Of a stretch of DNA of 64,000 nt, positions 1 to 8,556 are shown piece by piece. A model generated the notes under the pieces. The model was not told the origin of the DNA, did no database searches, and worked only from the letters and a program-made list of their open reading frames with translations. Both the position numbers and the translations under genes were made by a program. Each line of letters starts with the position of its first letter. The stretch's first letter is position 1. This stretch comes from CAYLPJ01 sp964385465 (GTDB lineage Bacteria > Planctomycetota > Phycisphaerae > SM23-33), in contig CAYLPJ010000006.1 in assembly GCA_964385465.1 (NCBI GenBank), forward strand, positions 1 through 64,000, read 5' to 3'.

Positions 1-227
1 ACTGGAAACTCCAGCGTGCCGCCTGACTGCCGCCACGATTTTGTGTCGGACACATGTGAAGATCGCGCGAACGAATAGCGCTTGCGAACCCCCTTTGTGC
101 GCGGTACGGTAATGGGTAGTCATATCGAGCGCTGTACATCATGTCAGCCATCTTGCGCTTTGCATTGCTGCTCGTCGGGTGGGGCGGGCAGAGGGTCGGA
201 CGTTGCTGTATGCATGTCATATCTCGG

Positions 228-242
228 CGGTGATCGTCACCG
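228..242. promoter_or_regulatory. Inverted repeat upstream of the cold-shock gene
   Basis: A 6-bp inverted repeat, CGGTGA and TCACCG, is separated by 3 bases and lies about 60 bases before the cold-shock start codon. It could be an operator or a hairpin in the 5' leader, which cold-shock mRNAs often use for temperature control. The rest of bases 1-302 shows no credible gene, and no strong sigma-70 promoter stands out. Confidence 0.3.
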
Positions 243-302
243 ACGTTGCGCACATCTCGCTTGCGCTGTATCTCTGTAGTTCCAGCAGTGGGAGGTTGGG
301 AA

Positions 303-515
303 ATGCCCCAGGGTACCGTCAAGTGGTTCAATGACGCGAAGGGCTACGGGTTCCTCCGAATGGACGACCGGGAAGAGGACATTTTCGTCCACTACTCGGC
401 CGTCCAGGCCGAAGGCTTCCGCTCTCTGACCGAGGGAGAGGTTGTCGAGTTCGACCTGATCGAAGGCCCCAAGGGCATGAAGGCCGAGAACGTCGTCCGT
501 CCGCAGCACGCCTGA
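303..515 (+). CDS. csp: Cold-shock domain protein (CspA family)
   Basis: This 70-residue protein is a single cold-shock domain that binds single-stranded RNA or DNA, acting as an RNA chaperone in the cytoplasm. Near the N-terminus it carries GTVKWFN, then the RNP1 motif KGYGFL and the RNP2 motif DIFVHYSAV, all typical of the family, and the length matches CspA. The in-frame ATG at 246 is rejected because the ATG at 303 has a good ribosome binding site (GGAGG, 291-295) seven bases upstream and starts exactly where family members start. It stands alone, with leuA convergent downstream. Many bacteria have several such genes, so cold induction of this one is not certain. Confidence 0.95.
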   Translation: MPQGTVKWFNDAKGYGFLRMDDREEDIFVHYSAVQAEGFRSLTEGEVVEFDLIEGPKGMKAENVVRPQHA

Positions 516-535
516 CTCGCGTGCGCGTGGCGGAC

Positions 536-557
536 CCGAGCCCCGACTGGGTCTCGG
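536..557 (+). terminator. Hairpin after the cold-shock gene
   Basis: CCGAG-CCC pairs with GGG-T-CTCGG around a five-base loop, about 20 bases after the cold-shock stop codon. There is no proper U-tract, only a T-rich stretch further down, so termination is possible but unproven. Confidence 0.35.
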
Positions 558-598
558 AACGCCCGTCATTTCATTTGCAGGCCGAGTCAGCGGGAGGC

Positions 599-2320
599 CT
601 ATGAAGCCCCCTTCGGATCGGTCCCCGCGGCGGCTCGGTTGCGGACCATGCGGTTGATCCCCGCGACGATCGCGCGGATGGCGGCCTGGTCGATGTTGGT
701 GTCGCTCCCGACGCCGAAGAGCACGCCGTTGTCGGCGAGCTTCAGCGGGACGTAGGCGACCGCGCGGGCGTCCGCGCCCTTGCCGACGGCCTGCTCGTGG
801 TAGTTGTCCACCTCGAAGCCCGTCGCGCCGAGCGCGTACAGCCCGTGCACGAACGCCGAGATCGGCCCGTTGCCGTCGGCGGTCACCGTGCGCTCCTCGC
901 CGCCGACCCGCATGCGGATCTCGCCGTGAATCTGCGTCGGGTCCGTGTCGTCCGGGCGGGGCCAGTAGCCCAGCAGCTCATACGGGCCCTCCGGCTGGAC
1001 GAACTCGTCCAGGAAGACCTGGTGGACCTCCTCGCTGGTGACCTCGCGGCCGACCTCGTCGGAGTAGGCCTGCACGGCCCGGCCGAGCTCGGGTTGCATC
1101 GCCCGGGGCAGCTCCAGGTCGTAGTCATGCTCCAGCACCCAGGCGACGCCGCCCTTGCCGGACTGGGAGTTGATGCGGATCAGCCGCTCGAACTTGCGCC
1201 CGAGGTCGGCGGGGTCGACGTGGAGGTAGGGCACCTTCCAGCCGGAGCCGAACTTCTCGGGGGCCTCGGGGAGCTTGTGGACGCCCTTGCGGATCGCGTC
1301 CTGGTGCGAGCCGCTGAAGGCCGTGAACACGTACTGCCCGCTGTACGGCTGGCGGTAGTAGATGGGCATGCCCGTCAGGCGCTCGACGGTCCCGGCCACG
1401 CGGTCGAGGCCGGAGAAGTCCAACCCGCAGTCGATCCCGCGGCTGCGGAGGTTGTTGGCCAGCGTGACGAGGTCGACGTTGCCCGTCCGTTCCCCGTGCC
1501 CGAACAGCGTGCCCTCGACGCGGTCCCCGCCGGCCTGGAGGGCGAGCTCCGTCGCCGCCACCGCCATGCCCTGGTCGTTGTGGGCGTGCAGGCTGATCAG
1601 CACGTTCTCGCGGTGGGGGAACCGGCGGCAGAACAGCTCGATCATGTCGGCGTAGTGGTTCGGCGGGCGCCGCTCCACGGTGGCCGGGAGGTTGAGGATC
1701 ATCGGCTTCTCGGGCGTGGCCTTGCCCCAGGCCTCGTAGGCGGCCTGGCAGATCTCCAGGGCGAAATCGAGGTCGGTGTCGGTGAACTCCTCGGGGGAGA
1801 ACTCCAGGCGCAGGTCGCTGTCGGGCGCCGCGTCGGTGCGGTCGCGGATCTGCTCGATGGCGCGGACGACCATGGCGATCGTGTCGGCCCGGGTGAGCCC
1901 GAAGACCTGCTCCATGTGCAGCTCGCTGGTGGCGCAGTAGGCGTGGACGATCCCGCGCGGCGCGCCGGCCATCGCCTCGAACGTGCGGTCGATCAGGTGC
2001 TCGCGGCACTGGGTCAGGCCCATGATGTACACGTCGTCGGGCACGCGCCCATCGTCGATGAGCCGGCGGGTGAAATCGAAGTCGTCCCGCCCGGCCGAGG
2101 GGAACGCCACCTCGATGTGCTTGAAGCCGACCTCGCACAGCAGCGCGAAGTACTCGAGCTTCTGGTCCGGCGAGAGCGGATTGGGCAGCGCCTGGTTGCC
2201 GTCCCGCAGGTCCACGGAGCACCAGACGGGGGCGGTCTCGATCCGGCGGTCCGGCCACTGCCTGTCGGGCAGGGCGATCGGCTCGGGGTGAACGTACTTC
2301 GGTACGCTGGCGGTGGACAC
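599..2320 (-). CDS. leuA: 2-isopropylmalate synthase
   Basis: LeuA condenses acetyl-CoA with 2-oxoisovalerate to give 2-isopropylmalate, the committed step of leucine synthesis, in the cytoplasm. The 573-residue sequence has the DRE-TIM metallolyase barrel with SVDLRDGNQA near residue 35-45, HAHNDQG and GHGERTGN, followed by the C-terminal LeuA regulatory domain (GEIRMRVGGEERTV region), so leucine feedback is expected. It is of the longer class shared with actinobacteria and fungi. I chose the GTG at 2320 because AAGGAG lies six bases upstream; the in-frame ATG at 2365 has no ribosome binding site. The gene is alone on its strand, preceded by a leucine-rich leader peptide and attenuator (2405-2533), so transcription is predicted to fall when charged tRNA-Leu is abundant. 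Confidence 0.95.
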   Translation of the reverse strand: MSTASVPKYVHPEPIALPDRQWPDRRIETAPVWCSVDLRDGNQALPNPLSPDQKLEYFALLCEVGFKHIEVAFPSAGRDDFDFTRRLIDDGRVPDDVYIMGLTQCREHLIDRTFEAMAGAPRGIVHAYCATSELHMEQVFGLTRADTIAMVVRAIEQIRDRTDAAPDSDLRLEFSPEEFTDTDLDFALEICQAAYEAWGKATPEKPMILNLPATVERRPPNHYADMIELFCRRFPHRENVLISLHAHNDQGMAVAATELALQAGGDRVEGTLFGHGERTGNVDLVTLANNLRSRGIDCGLDFSGLDRVAGTVERLTGMPIYYRQPYSGQYVFTAFSGSHQDAIRKGVHKLPEAPEKFGSGWKVPYLHVDPADLGRKFERLIRINSQSGKGGVAWVLEHDYDLELPRAMQPELGRAVQAYSDEVGREVTSEEVHQVFLDEFVQPEGPYELLGYWPRPDDTDPTQIHGEIRMRVGGEERTVTADGNGPISAFVHGLYALGATGFEVDNYHEQAVGKGADARAVAYVPLKLADNGVLFGVGSDTNIDQAAIRAIVAGINRMVRNRAAAGTDPKGAS

Positions 2321-2404
2321 GGCTGTCTCCTTCACGTCGAAGGCCTCGATGAATCGCACGGTCATTGGCTCGCCCGGCCCGGCGGTCCGCCCGGGCGGGC
2401 CATG

Positions 2405-2438
2405 AAAAAAACCCCGCGCTCCGATCGGAATCGCGGGG
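2405..2438 (-). terminator. leuA attenuator terminator
   Basis: Read on the minus strand, CCCCGCG (2438-2432) pairs with CGCGGGG (2418-2412), with an inner TCC/GGA pairing in the loop, and is followed at once by seven Ts (2411-2405). This is a strong intrinsic terminator placed between the leader peptide and leuA, where it would stop transcription before the structural gene. Confidence 0.85.
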
Positions 2439-2473
2439 CCGTTTGGGCGAAGGTCGTGGAGGTCCGCGATCCG
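2426..2473 (-). promoter_or_regulatory. leuA antiterminator pairing
   Basis: On the minus strand, CGGATCGCGG (2473-2464), which begins right after the leader-peptide stop codon, can pair with CCGCGATTCCG (2436-2426), with one bulged T. The latter is the 5' arm of the terminator, so the two structures exclude each other. A ribosome stalled at the leucine codons leaves the first segment free and allows antitermination; a ribosome that reaches the stop codon covers it and lets the terminator form. Confidence 0.75.
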
Positions 2474-2533
2474 TCAGCGCAGCAGGAGCCGGGCAAGTAG
2501 AGCCAGGGCCAGGCTGTCCGCGCGACGAATCAT
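2474..2533 (-). CDS. leuL: leu leader peptide
   Basis: This 19-codon open frame reads MIRRADSLALALLARLLLR. Seven of 19 codons are leucine (CTG, CTG, CTA, CTT, CTC, CTG, CTG), including CTA and CTT, which look uncommon in this GC-rich genome. AGAGAGG (minus strand, 2547-2541) precedes the ATG by seven bases. It lies between a plausible promoter and an intrinsic terminator upstream of leuA, the classical arrangement of a transcription-attenuation leader. The peptide probably has no function beyond acting as a sensor of leucyl-tRNA charging through ribosome stalling. The call rests on composition, ribosome binding site and context, not on homology. Confidence 0.85.
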   Translation of the reverse strand: MIRRADSLALALLARLLLR

Positions 2534-2551
2534 GTGTGAACCTCTCTACAC

Positions 2552-2581
2552 ATACTATCGGCACGGTCGGCGAGGATGCAA
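2552..2581 (-). promoter_or_regulatory. Candidate leu leader promoter
   Basis: On the minus strand TTGCAT (2581-2576) and TAGTAT (2557-2552) are spaced by 18 bases, each matching four of six consensus positions of -35 and -10. Transcription would start near 2545, just before the leader-peptide start codon. Confidence 0.5.
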
Positions 2582-2829
2582 GCGGGAATCTCCACAAACG
2601 CGGCCCCCGCCAGCAGTGGCCGGCAGCCGGCAGCCGGTGGCCGGCGGACGGTCGGAGGCTCTCGCCGCTTCCCGTCGCGGCGGCGTCCCCCAAGCCCGGC
2701 GGCCTTTCTCCCGGCCACTGACAGACTGCCCACCGCAAGGCCGGCCGCTGCAAGACAGGCCTCTGGCCAGGGCAGGGGGCTTTCGGGTACAACGGCGGGT
2801 ACGTTGGACCTTTGTTGGAGCGGCTCGCG
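2582..2829. other. Intergenic region before the ABC importer
   Basis: This divergent spacer between leuL and the ABC operon contains a low-complexity run of GCCGGC/GGCCGG units (about 2620-2660). TACAAC at 2788-2793 resembles the TACAAT -10 boxes seen before rpmI and the metallophosphoesterase gene, but there is no good -35. No gene was recognised. Confidence 0.4.
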
Positions 2830-4611
2830 ATGAAGTGCCTGTTCGCCGTCCTGCTGATCCTGCTCGTGGCCGCCGGCGTGCTGACGGCCCTGATGATGCC
2901 CGACGCCCGCAGCGAGGTGCCGGTCATCTACTGGGTGACCGACCCGAACCCCGCGCGAATCGAGCAGATCAATACGTTTCACGACTGGCTTATCGCCAAC
3001 GGCTACGCTGCGCCGACCGACCGCGGGCGGCTGGAGGAGCTCTTCGGCGCGAGGGCGGCCGGGGAGTTCTTCCGCTGGCACGGCGGGAGGGCGGACGCCA
3101 ACTCCCGGGCCCCCGTCCGCGTGCTGGACTGGATGATCGAGCGCGGCTACGCGGCGGGCGTCGAGCCGCCGGACGTCCACCCCGGGCGGAACGTCTGGGC
3201 CGTCGGGGGCGACGACGGGTCGCGGCTGGTCATCCCCAAGGTCGAGCTCCGCCTGGACACCGCCAACCGGGACCCGACCAAGCAGATCATCCAGGGCGTC
3301 AGCGGGGTCGCCGGCGACATCATGGACCTCTGGTCCGGCAGCGGCGACATGCCCTACTTCCAGGAGATCGGCCTGCTCCACGACGTCACCGAACCGGCCG
3401 GGCGCCTGGGCTTCGACATCTCGAAGACCTGGCCGGCCACGGCGTACGAGATCTCGCAGGTCGAGGAGGACGGCAACCGCCACCAGTACATGTTCCCGTG
3501 CAACGTCTGCGCCCACGAGTTCTGGGGCAACGCGGGGACGCTTCGCAAGCACGGCCAGGATATCCCCCCGCGGCGTTGGACGTGGGAGGAGTTCGAGCGG
3601 CGGGGCAAGGCGTTCGTGGCCGCGGCGAACGAGGGCAAGCGGCACCGGGACACGTTCTTCGCCAACCAGATGCCGCTGGAGGTGATGCACCGGGGGCTGG
3701 GCCTGTCGCGGTTCAACGAGACGCTCACCCGCTGCACGCTGGACGACCCGCGGTTCGTCCGCGTGCTGGAGCTGAAGGTCAAGTGGACCTACGAGGACCG
3801 GATCCTCCCCAGCCGGGCGGACCTGGAGAGCTTCGCCACCGAGAGCGGCTACGGGGGCAGCACGCTGCAGTTGTTCAACAGCGGCAACTACGCCATGTTC
3901 TGGATGGGGCGGTACGCGCTGATCCAACTGCGGGAGTTCTACGAGACCTCCGGGCCGATCGAGTACTTCATCTGCGAGCCGCCGCACGGGGGCTTCCCCA
4001 ACTCCTTCACGGGCACGCGGTCGGCGGCGGTCTACAGCGGCGGGGAGCACAAGGACCTCGCCGTGCTGTTCCTGGCCTACCTGGCCAGCGAGGCCTACAA
4101 CATGCAGATCGTCGCCGACGCCGACGCGCTTCCGCCGTGCCCCAAGTACGCCGAGACGCCGCAGTTCAAGAAGCCCCGGGCCTATCCCAACGAGCACGGC
4201 GTCCACGAGGCATTCTCCGCGGCCGCGCGGAACATCGCCATCCCGTCGGTCTTCAGCCCCTTCACCGCCACGCGGAGCGTCGGGCGGATCCTCTCGCAGG
4301 GCGAGGAGAAGGTCCTCAGCGACGTCGCCAGCGCCGAGGCCGTCGCCGAAGACGTCGCCCGGCGCGTCCAGCGGGAGATCGCCCGCAAGCTCGCCGAAAA
4401 CCCCTCCCTGGTGCCCCGGTACGAGAAGGCCTGCGCGCTCCAGGAGAAGATCGACGAGCGCCTCGACGCCCTGCGGCAGGCCGAGGCGCTCCGCGAGGCC
4501 GGCAAGGACGTTCCGCCGGAGCTGGCGCGTCGGGCGAAGAAGATCCCCGCCGACTGGATCGCCAATGTCTTTCTCGCCCGGTACTACGCCGCCAAGGGCT
4601 ACGTGGAGTAA
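2830..4611 (+). CDS. Extracellular solute-binding protein of a sugar ABC importer
   Basis: Predicted periplasmic or membrane-anchored binding protein that would capture a sugar or oligosaccharide and deliver it to the two downstream permeases. The N-terminus has one hydrophobic segment (about residues 3-22) fitting a signal peptide or anchor. The central part has type-1 binding-protein features: GVAGDIMDLWSGSGDM, and later GRYALIQLREFYETSGP and the FTGTRSAAVYSGGEHK stretch. At 593 residues it is longer than the usual 400-450, with a charged helical C-terminal extension (about 480-560). The ATG at 2830 is preceded by TTGGAG; an upstream TTG at 2812 is less likely. The next gene starts three bases after its stop. 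The substrate cannot be read from sequence. Confidence 0.8.
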   Translation: MKCLFAVLLILLVAAGVLTALMMPDARSEVPVIYWVTDPNPARIEQINTFHDWLIANGYAAPTDRGRLEELFGARAAGEFFRWHGGRADANSRAPVRVLDWMIERGYAAGVEPPDVHPGRNVWAVGGDDGSRLVIPKVELRLDTANRDPTKQIIQGVSGVAGDIMDLWSGSGDMPYFQEIGLLHDVTEPAGRLGFDISKTWPATAYEISQVEEDGNRHQYMFPCNVCAHEFWGNAGTLRKHGQDIPPRRWTWEEFERRGKAFVAAANEGKRHRDTFFANQMPLEVMHRGLGLSRFNETLTRCTLDDPRFVRVLELKVKWTYEDRILPSRADLESFATESGYGGSTLQLFNSGNYAMFWMGRYALIQLREFYETSGPIEYFICEPPHGGFPNSFTGTRSAAVYSGGEHKDLAVLFLAYLASEAYNMQIVADADALPPCPKYAETPQFKKPRAYPNEHGVHEAFSAAARNIAIPSVFSPFTATRSVGRILSQGEEKVLSDVASAEAVAEDVARRVQREIARKLAENPSLVPRYEKACALQEKIDERLDALRQAEALREAGKDVPPELARRAKKIPADWIANVFLARYYAAKGYVE

Positions 4612-4614
4612 CGC

Positions 4615-6168
4615 ATGGCCAACGGATCGCGAAACCGCCGCAACCTGCTGCTCGGCCTGGCGTTCCTGACGCCCAACATTCTGGGCTTCCTGGCCTTCAC
4701 GCTCGTGCCGCTGGTGATCAGCCTCGTGCTGGCGTTCAGCAACTGGGACCTGCGCCTCCACAACATGTTCAAGGATGAGCCCATCCGCATGGTCGGCCTG
4801 AGCAACTTCCTGCGGCTCTGGACCGAGCCGGACTTCTTCCGCTTCCTGGGCAATACGCTGTTCTTCATGATGGGGATCCCGTTCGGCATCGCCGGGAGCC
4901 TCATCCTCGCGCTGCTGCTCAGCCGAGACATGCGGGGCGGCAGCCGGCCCGTCGCCGCCGTGCTGCTGGCCGGGGCGCTGCTCGTCGGCGCCGCCGCCAT
5001 GCTCACCGTCATCCACATGGGCGCCACCGCCATGGTCATCCTCATCGTCGGCCTGGCGTGCATGACGCTCGTCCTCGGCGTCGCCGGCGGCTCGACGGTC
5101 TACCGCACGCTGTTCTACCTGCCCCACTTCACCGCCGGCGTGGCCGTCTACATCCTCTGGAAAAAGCTCTACAACCCCAACACCGGCCCGGTGAACACCG
5201 CCCTCTCGGTCCCGCTGTCGGCGCTCAGCGACGGCGTCGCCGCCGTGCCCGCCTGGACCATACGCCTCGGGGCCTGGATCTGCCTGGCCCTGGCGGCCGG
5301 CGTGGCCGTCTGGGGCCTGGCCAAGCTGCGGCGGATGTGGACCGACGGCGACCTCGGGGCGGCCGCCGCCGTCATCCCCGTCGGGCTGATCGCCCTGCCC
5401 GTCGGCCTCGGCGAGGCGTTCGGCTGGCTGCCCGGCGCCTGGCCGGCGTGGGTGCCCGCTTCGGTGGCGACGGCCTCGCCGCTGCTGGCCAGCCCCGCGG
5501 CCGCGGCGCTGACGGCGGTGCTGGTCCTGGGGGGCGTCTGGCAGATCGCCCGCGCCCGGGGCGGGCAGGACTTCCCCTGCCGCCCCGGCGACGGGTTCGG
5601 CATGGCGGTGATCCTGGCGCTGTTCCTGATGGTCCTGGAGTTCGTGCTGATCGGCTTTGCCATCGTCTTCCACGGCCTGCCCGGCATGGTCGCCGCCACC
5701 GGGGCCGAGGGGCTCACGCCGCCGGAATGGCTGGCCGACGTCCACTGGGCCAAGCCCGCCATCATGGTCATGGCCCTGTGGGTCGGCGTGGGCTCCAACA
5801 ACATGCTGCTCTACCTCGCCGGGATCAGCAACATCCCCGGCGAGCTCTACGAGGCCGCCGACATCGACGGCGCCAGCCGCTTCCAGAAGTTCTGGGCCGT
5901 CACCTGGCCCCAGCTTGCGCCGACGACGTTCTTCATCGTCATCATGAGCGTCATCGGCGGGCTCCAGGGAGGCTTCGAGATGGCCCGCACCATGACCCGG
6001 GGCGGCCCGGCCGGGGCGACCACCACGCTGAGCTACTTCATCTACACCGAGGGCTTCGAGACCGGGCGGCTGGGCTACTCCTCGGCGGTGGCGTGGACGC
6101 TGTTCCTGATGATCTTCGTGGCTACCGTGATCAACTGGAGGTTCGGCAACCGCTATGTCAACGACTGA
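4615..6168 (+). CDS. Sugar ABC transporter permease (MalF/UgpA type), enlarged
   Basis: Inner-membrane permease of a carbohydrate ABC importer. It starts with the typical first helix (LTPNILGFLAFTLVPLVISL) and ends with the binding-protein-dependent permease domain. The EAA loop that contacts the ATPase, beginning EAADIDGASRFQKFW, is near residue 413. The family is normally about 300 residues with the EAA loop near 200, whereas this protein has 517; the extra 200 residues are hydrophobic and appear as added helices around residues 103-152 and 215-340. It overlaps the next permease by 14 bases. No ATP-binding subunit is encoded nearby, so a shared ATPase from elsewhere is likely. Confidence 0.85.
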   Translation: MANGSRNRRNLLLGLAFLTPNILGFLAFTLVPLVISLVLAFSNWDLRLHNMFKDEPIRMVGLSNFLRLWTEPDFFRFLGNTLFFMMGIPFGIAGSLILALLLSRDMRGGSRPVAAVLLAGALLVGAAAMLTVIHMGATAMVILIVGLACMTLVLGVAGGSTVYRTLFYLPHFTAGVAVYILWKKLYNPNTGPVNTALSVPLSALSDGVAAVPAWTIRLGAWICLALAAGVAVWGLAKLRRMWTDGDLGAAAAVIPVGLIALPVGLGEAFGWLPGAWPAWVPASVATASPLLASPAAAALTAVLVLGGVWQIARARGGQDFPCRPGDGFGMAVILALFLMVLEFVLIGFAIVFHGLPGMVAATGAEGLTPPEWLADVHWAKPAIMVMALWVGVGSNNMLLYLAGISNIPGELYEAADIDGASRFQKFWAVTWPQLAPTTFFIVIMSVIGGLQGGFEMARTMTRGGPAGATTTLSYFIYTEGFETGRLGYSSAVAWTLFLMIFVATVINWRFGNRYVND

Positions 6169-7057
6169 CCCGACCCCGCCGCCGGCGCCGGCCGTCCGCC
6201 GGGAGAACCGCCTGGCCGTCTTCTTCAGCCGCTTCGCCCGCGCCGGCTTCCTGCACGTCATCCTCGTGCTGCTGGGCTGCACCATGATCCTGCCGTTCGT
6301 CTGGATGGTGCTCACCAGCCTCAAGCCGCTGGCCGAGGTCGGCCTGCCCCAGTGGCTGCCCGAGAACCCCGAGCAACTCTCCTCCTGGAAGTGGCAGAAC
6401 TACCGCGAGGTCTTCGACGTCATCCCCTTCGGGCGGTTCTACTGGAACAGCATCTTCGTCGCCGCCTGGGTCACCTTCCTCCAGGTGTTCACCAGCTCCC
6501 TCGCCGCCTTCGCCTTCAGCCGCATCCAGTGGCCCGGGCGCAACAAGGTCTTCCTGCTCTACCTGGCCACCATGATGCTCCCCGGCCTGGTCATGATGAT
6601 CCCCAACTACCAGATCATGATCTCCCTCGGGCTGGTGGACACCTACGCCGGGCTGATCCTCCCGGCCTCCTTCAGCGCGTTCGGGACCTTCCTGCTCCGC
6701 CAGTTCATGCTCACCATCCCCACCGAGCTCGACGAGGCCGCCGAAATCGACGGCGCCAGCAAGTGGCAGGTCTACTGGAACGTCATCCTCCCACTGGCCA
6801 GGCCCGGGCTGATCACGCTGACCATCTTCACCTTCCTGGGCAACTACCGCAGCTTCTTCTGGCCGCTGGTCATGCTCAAGAGCGTTCACAAGTACACCCT
6901 GCCCATCGGACTGCTCTACTTCGACTCCACACGCGGGCAGTCCACCCACCTGATGATGGCGGCCGCGACCATGATGGTCGCGCCGATGATCGTTCTGTTC
7001 GTCCTGCTCCAGAAGTACCTCGTCCGGGGCATCCAACTCGGCGCGGTGAAGGGATAG
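6155..7057 (+). CDS. Sugar ABC transporter permease (MalG/UgpE type)
   Basis: Second inner-membrane permease, partner of the preceding one. It has 300 residues, the usual family length, with a first helix around residues 30-52 (ILVLLGCTMILPFVWMVLTS), the periplasmic WKWQNYREVF region, and the EAA loop DEAAEIDGASKWQVYWN near residue 195. It ends with the typical last helix and LVRGIQLGAVKG. The start overlaps the upstream permease gene by 14 bases, suggesting coupled translation. The next gene, a dehydrogenase, follows after 11 bases with its own strong ribosome binding site, so all four genes probably form one operon for sugar uptake and first metabolism. Confidence 0.92.
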   Translation: MSTTDPTPPPAPAVRRENRLAVFFSRFARAGFLHVILVLLGCTMILPFVWMVLTSLKPLAEVGLPQWLPENPEQLSSWKWQNYREVFDVIPFGRFYWNSIFVAAWVTFLQVFTSSLAAFAFSRIQWPGRNKVFLLYLATMMLPGLVMMIPNYQIMISLGLVDTYAGLILPASFSAFGTFLLRQFMLTIPTELDEAAEIDGASKWQVYWNVILPLARPGLITLTIFTFLGNYRSFFWPLVMLKSVHKYTLPIGLLYFDSTRGQSTHLMMAAATMMVAPMIVLFVLLQKYLVRGIQLGAVKG

Positions 7058-7068
7058 AGGAGGTCTCC

Positions 7069-8139
7069 ATGCGAGAGGGCAAGGTCGGGTTTGCGGTGGT
7101 GGGCTGCGGGGTGATCGGGCCGTGGCACACCCGCGCGGTGGAACTGTGCGAGAACGCCGAGCTGATTGCCGTCTGCGACGTCGAGAAGCCCAAGGCCGAC
7201 GAACTGGCCGCACAGCACGGCGAGGGCGTGACGGCCTACGCCGACTGCCGCGAGCTGCTCGACAACGAGCCGGACGTCGACGCCGTCTGCGCCTGCGTGC
7301 CCAGCGGGCTGCACCACGAGATCGCCCGCGCGGCGGCCGAGCGGGGCAGGCACGTCCTCAGCGAGAAGCCGCTGGACATCACCGCCGAGCACATGGACGC
7401 GATGATCTCCGCCTGCGACGCCGCCGGGGTCAAGCTCGGCTGCATCTTCCAGCGCCGCACGCAGGCGGCGTCGCGGCAGGTGCGGGAGATTCTCGCCGAA
7501 GGCCGGCTGGGCAGGCTCGTGCTGGTCGACAGCTACCAGAAGTACTACCGCTCGCCGGCGTACTACCGCTCGGCCGGCTGGCGGGGCACGTGGGAGCTCG
7601 ACGGCGGGGGGGCCTTGATGAACCAGGCGGTCCACGGCATCGACCTGACGCAGTTCCTCGTCGGCGACGTCGAGAGCGTCTTCGCCTACGGCGGGCCGCT
7701 CGTGAGGGAGATCGAGGTCGAGGACACCTGCGCCGCCGTGCTGAAGTTCGCCAACGGCGCGATGGGCACGCTGACGGGAACCACCTCGGTGACGCCGGGC
7801 TTCGGCTGCCGCCACGAGATCCACGGCGAGAGCGGCAGCCTCGTGCTCACCGGAGACGGCATCGAGGCGATGTACGTCGCCGGCGAGCCCGCCGGCAAGG
7901 CCGAGCGGATCGACCCGGCCGAGTACGCCGCCGACGAGCCGGAGGAGCTGTCGGCCTCGTCGGACCCGAAGAACCTCTCGATCCGCGGGCACGCCATCCA
8001 GATCGCCGACATGGCCTCGGCGATCCTCGACGGCCGCCCCCCCATGGTCCCCGCCACGGAGGCCCGCAAGGCCGTCGACGTGATCCTCGCGATCTACGAG
8101 TCGATCCGCACGGGGCAAGAGACGGCGGTCAAGCGGTAG
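7069..8139 (+). CDS. Gfo/Idh/MocA family oxidoreductase
   Basis: Predicted NAD(P)-dependent sugar or inositol dehydrogenase in the cytoplasm. The 356-residue protein has an N-terminal Rossmann fold with VVGCGVIGPWHTRA (about residues 9-22), the family EKP motif in SEKPLDI (about residue 104), and a C-terminal alpha/beta domain with GGGALMNQAVHGIDL, where the histidine and aspartate fit the active site of this family. AGGAGG at 7058-7063 fixes the ATG at 7069. It is the last gene of the ABC importer operon, so it probably oxidises the imported sugar or a derivative. Substrates in this family are diverse and cannot be deduced from sequence alone. Confidence 0.92.
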   Translation: MREGKVGFAVVGCGVIGPWHTRAVELCENAELIAVCDVEKPKADELAAQHGEGVTAYADCRELLDNEPDVDAVCACVPSGLHHEIARAAAERGRHVLSEKPLDITAEHMDAMISACDAAGVKLGCIFQRRTQAASRQVREILAEGRLGRLVLVDSYQKYYRSPAYYRSAGWRGTWELDGGGALMNQAVHGIDLTQFLVGDVESVFAYGGPLVREIEVEDTCAAVLKFANGAMGTLTGTTSVTPGFGCRHEIHGESGSLVLTGDGIEAMYVAGEPAGKAERIDPAEYAADEPEELSASSDPKNLSIRGHAIQIADMASAILDGRPPMVPATEARKAVDVILAIYESIRTGQETAVKR

Positions 8140-8499
8140 CGGGCAGCGGGCGGCAGGTATCCCGGAGGAGCTCACGCCTCCTGCGGATACGGAGAGCCCC
8201 CGGCGACATCTTCCGGCCCTTCTCGCGTTCCTGTCCGAAGCGCCCGGCAAACACGACCGAGGGGCAGGGGACCGCCCCGCCGGCACCCGCGCCCGTCGGA
8301 GCCGCCCGGCCCGGTTCTTCTCGTGATGGTGGCGTCCCGCCCGCGCCGCCCAGGCACCTGCCCCATCGATCTCGCGGCGGATCCCGCCCGTGCCCGCCGC
8401 AGCGCCGCCCAAGGAATGTTACCTGATAGCGAATATGGGTTTAACTTCCGAAACGCGAAGGGGCCCTCCCATCGAATCTCCCCGCAACGGAAAACGTCC
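8140..8499. other. Intergenic region without recognised gene
   Basis: Between the oxidoreductase and the GntR regulator there are no credible coding frames, no strong terminator with a T-tract and no clear repeat. The reading frame of the GntR gene happens to stay open upstream to 8323, but without a ribosome binding site or conserved sequence. Confidence 0.4.
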
Positions 8500-8529
8500 T
8501 TGCCTTGCTGGTATGATGAGTGGTATAAG
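8500..8529 (+). promoter_or_regulatory. Promoter of the GntR regulator gene
   Basis: TTGCCT (8500-8505) and TATAAG (8524-8529) are spaced by 18 bases and match four and five of six consensus positions. Two copies of TGGTAT occur in direct orientation at 8509-8514 and 8521-8526, overlapping the spacer and -10, and could be a binding site for autoregulation. Confidence 0.6.
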
Positions 8530-8556
8530 TCGCCCATCCATCACGGAGAGGCGAGC

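Noticed and set aside
797..6324. Very long open frames opposite leuA and the ABC importer genes (up to about 1260 codons)
   Set aside because: They are antisense shadows caused by high GC at third positions: low-complexity Arg/Pro/Gly sequence, no ribosome binding site and no family resemblance, while the opposite strand has clear motifs.
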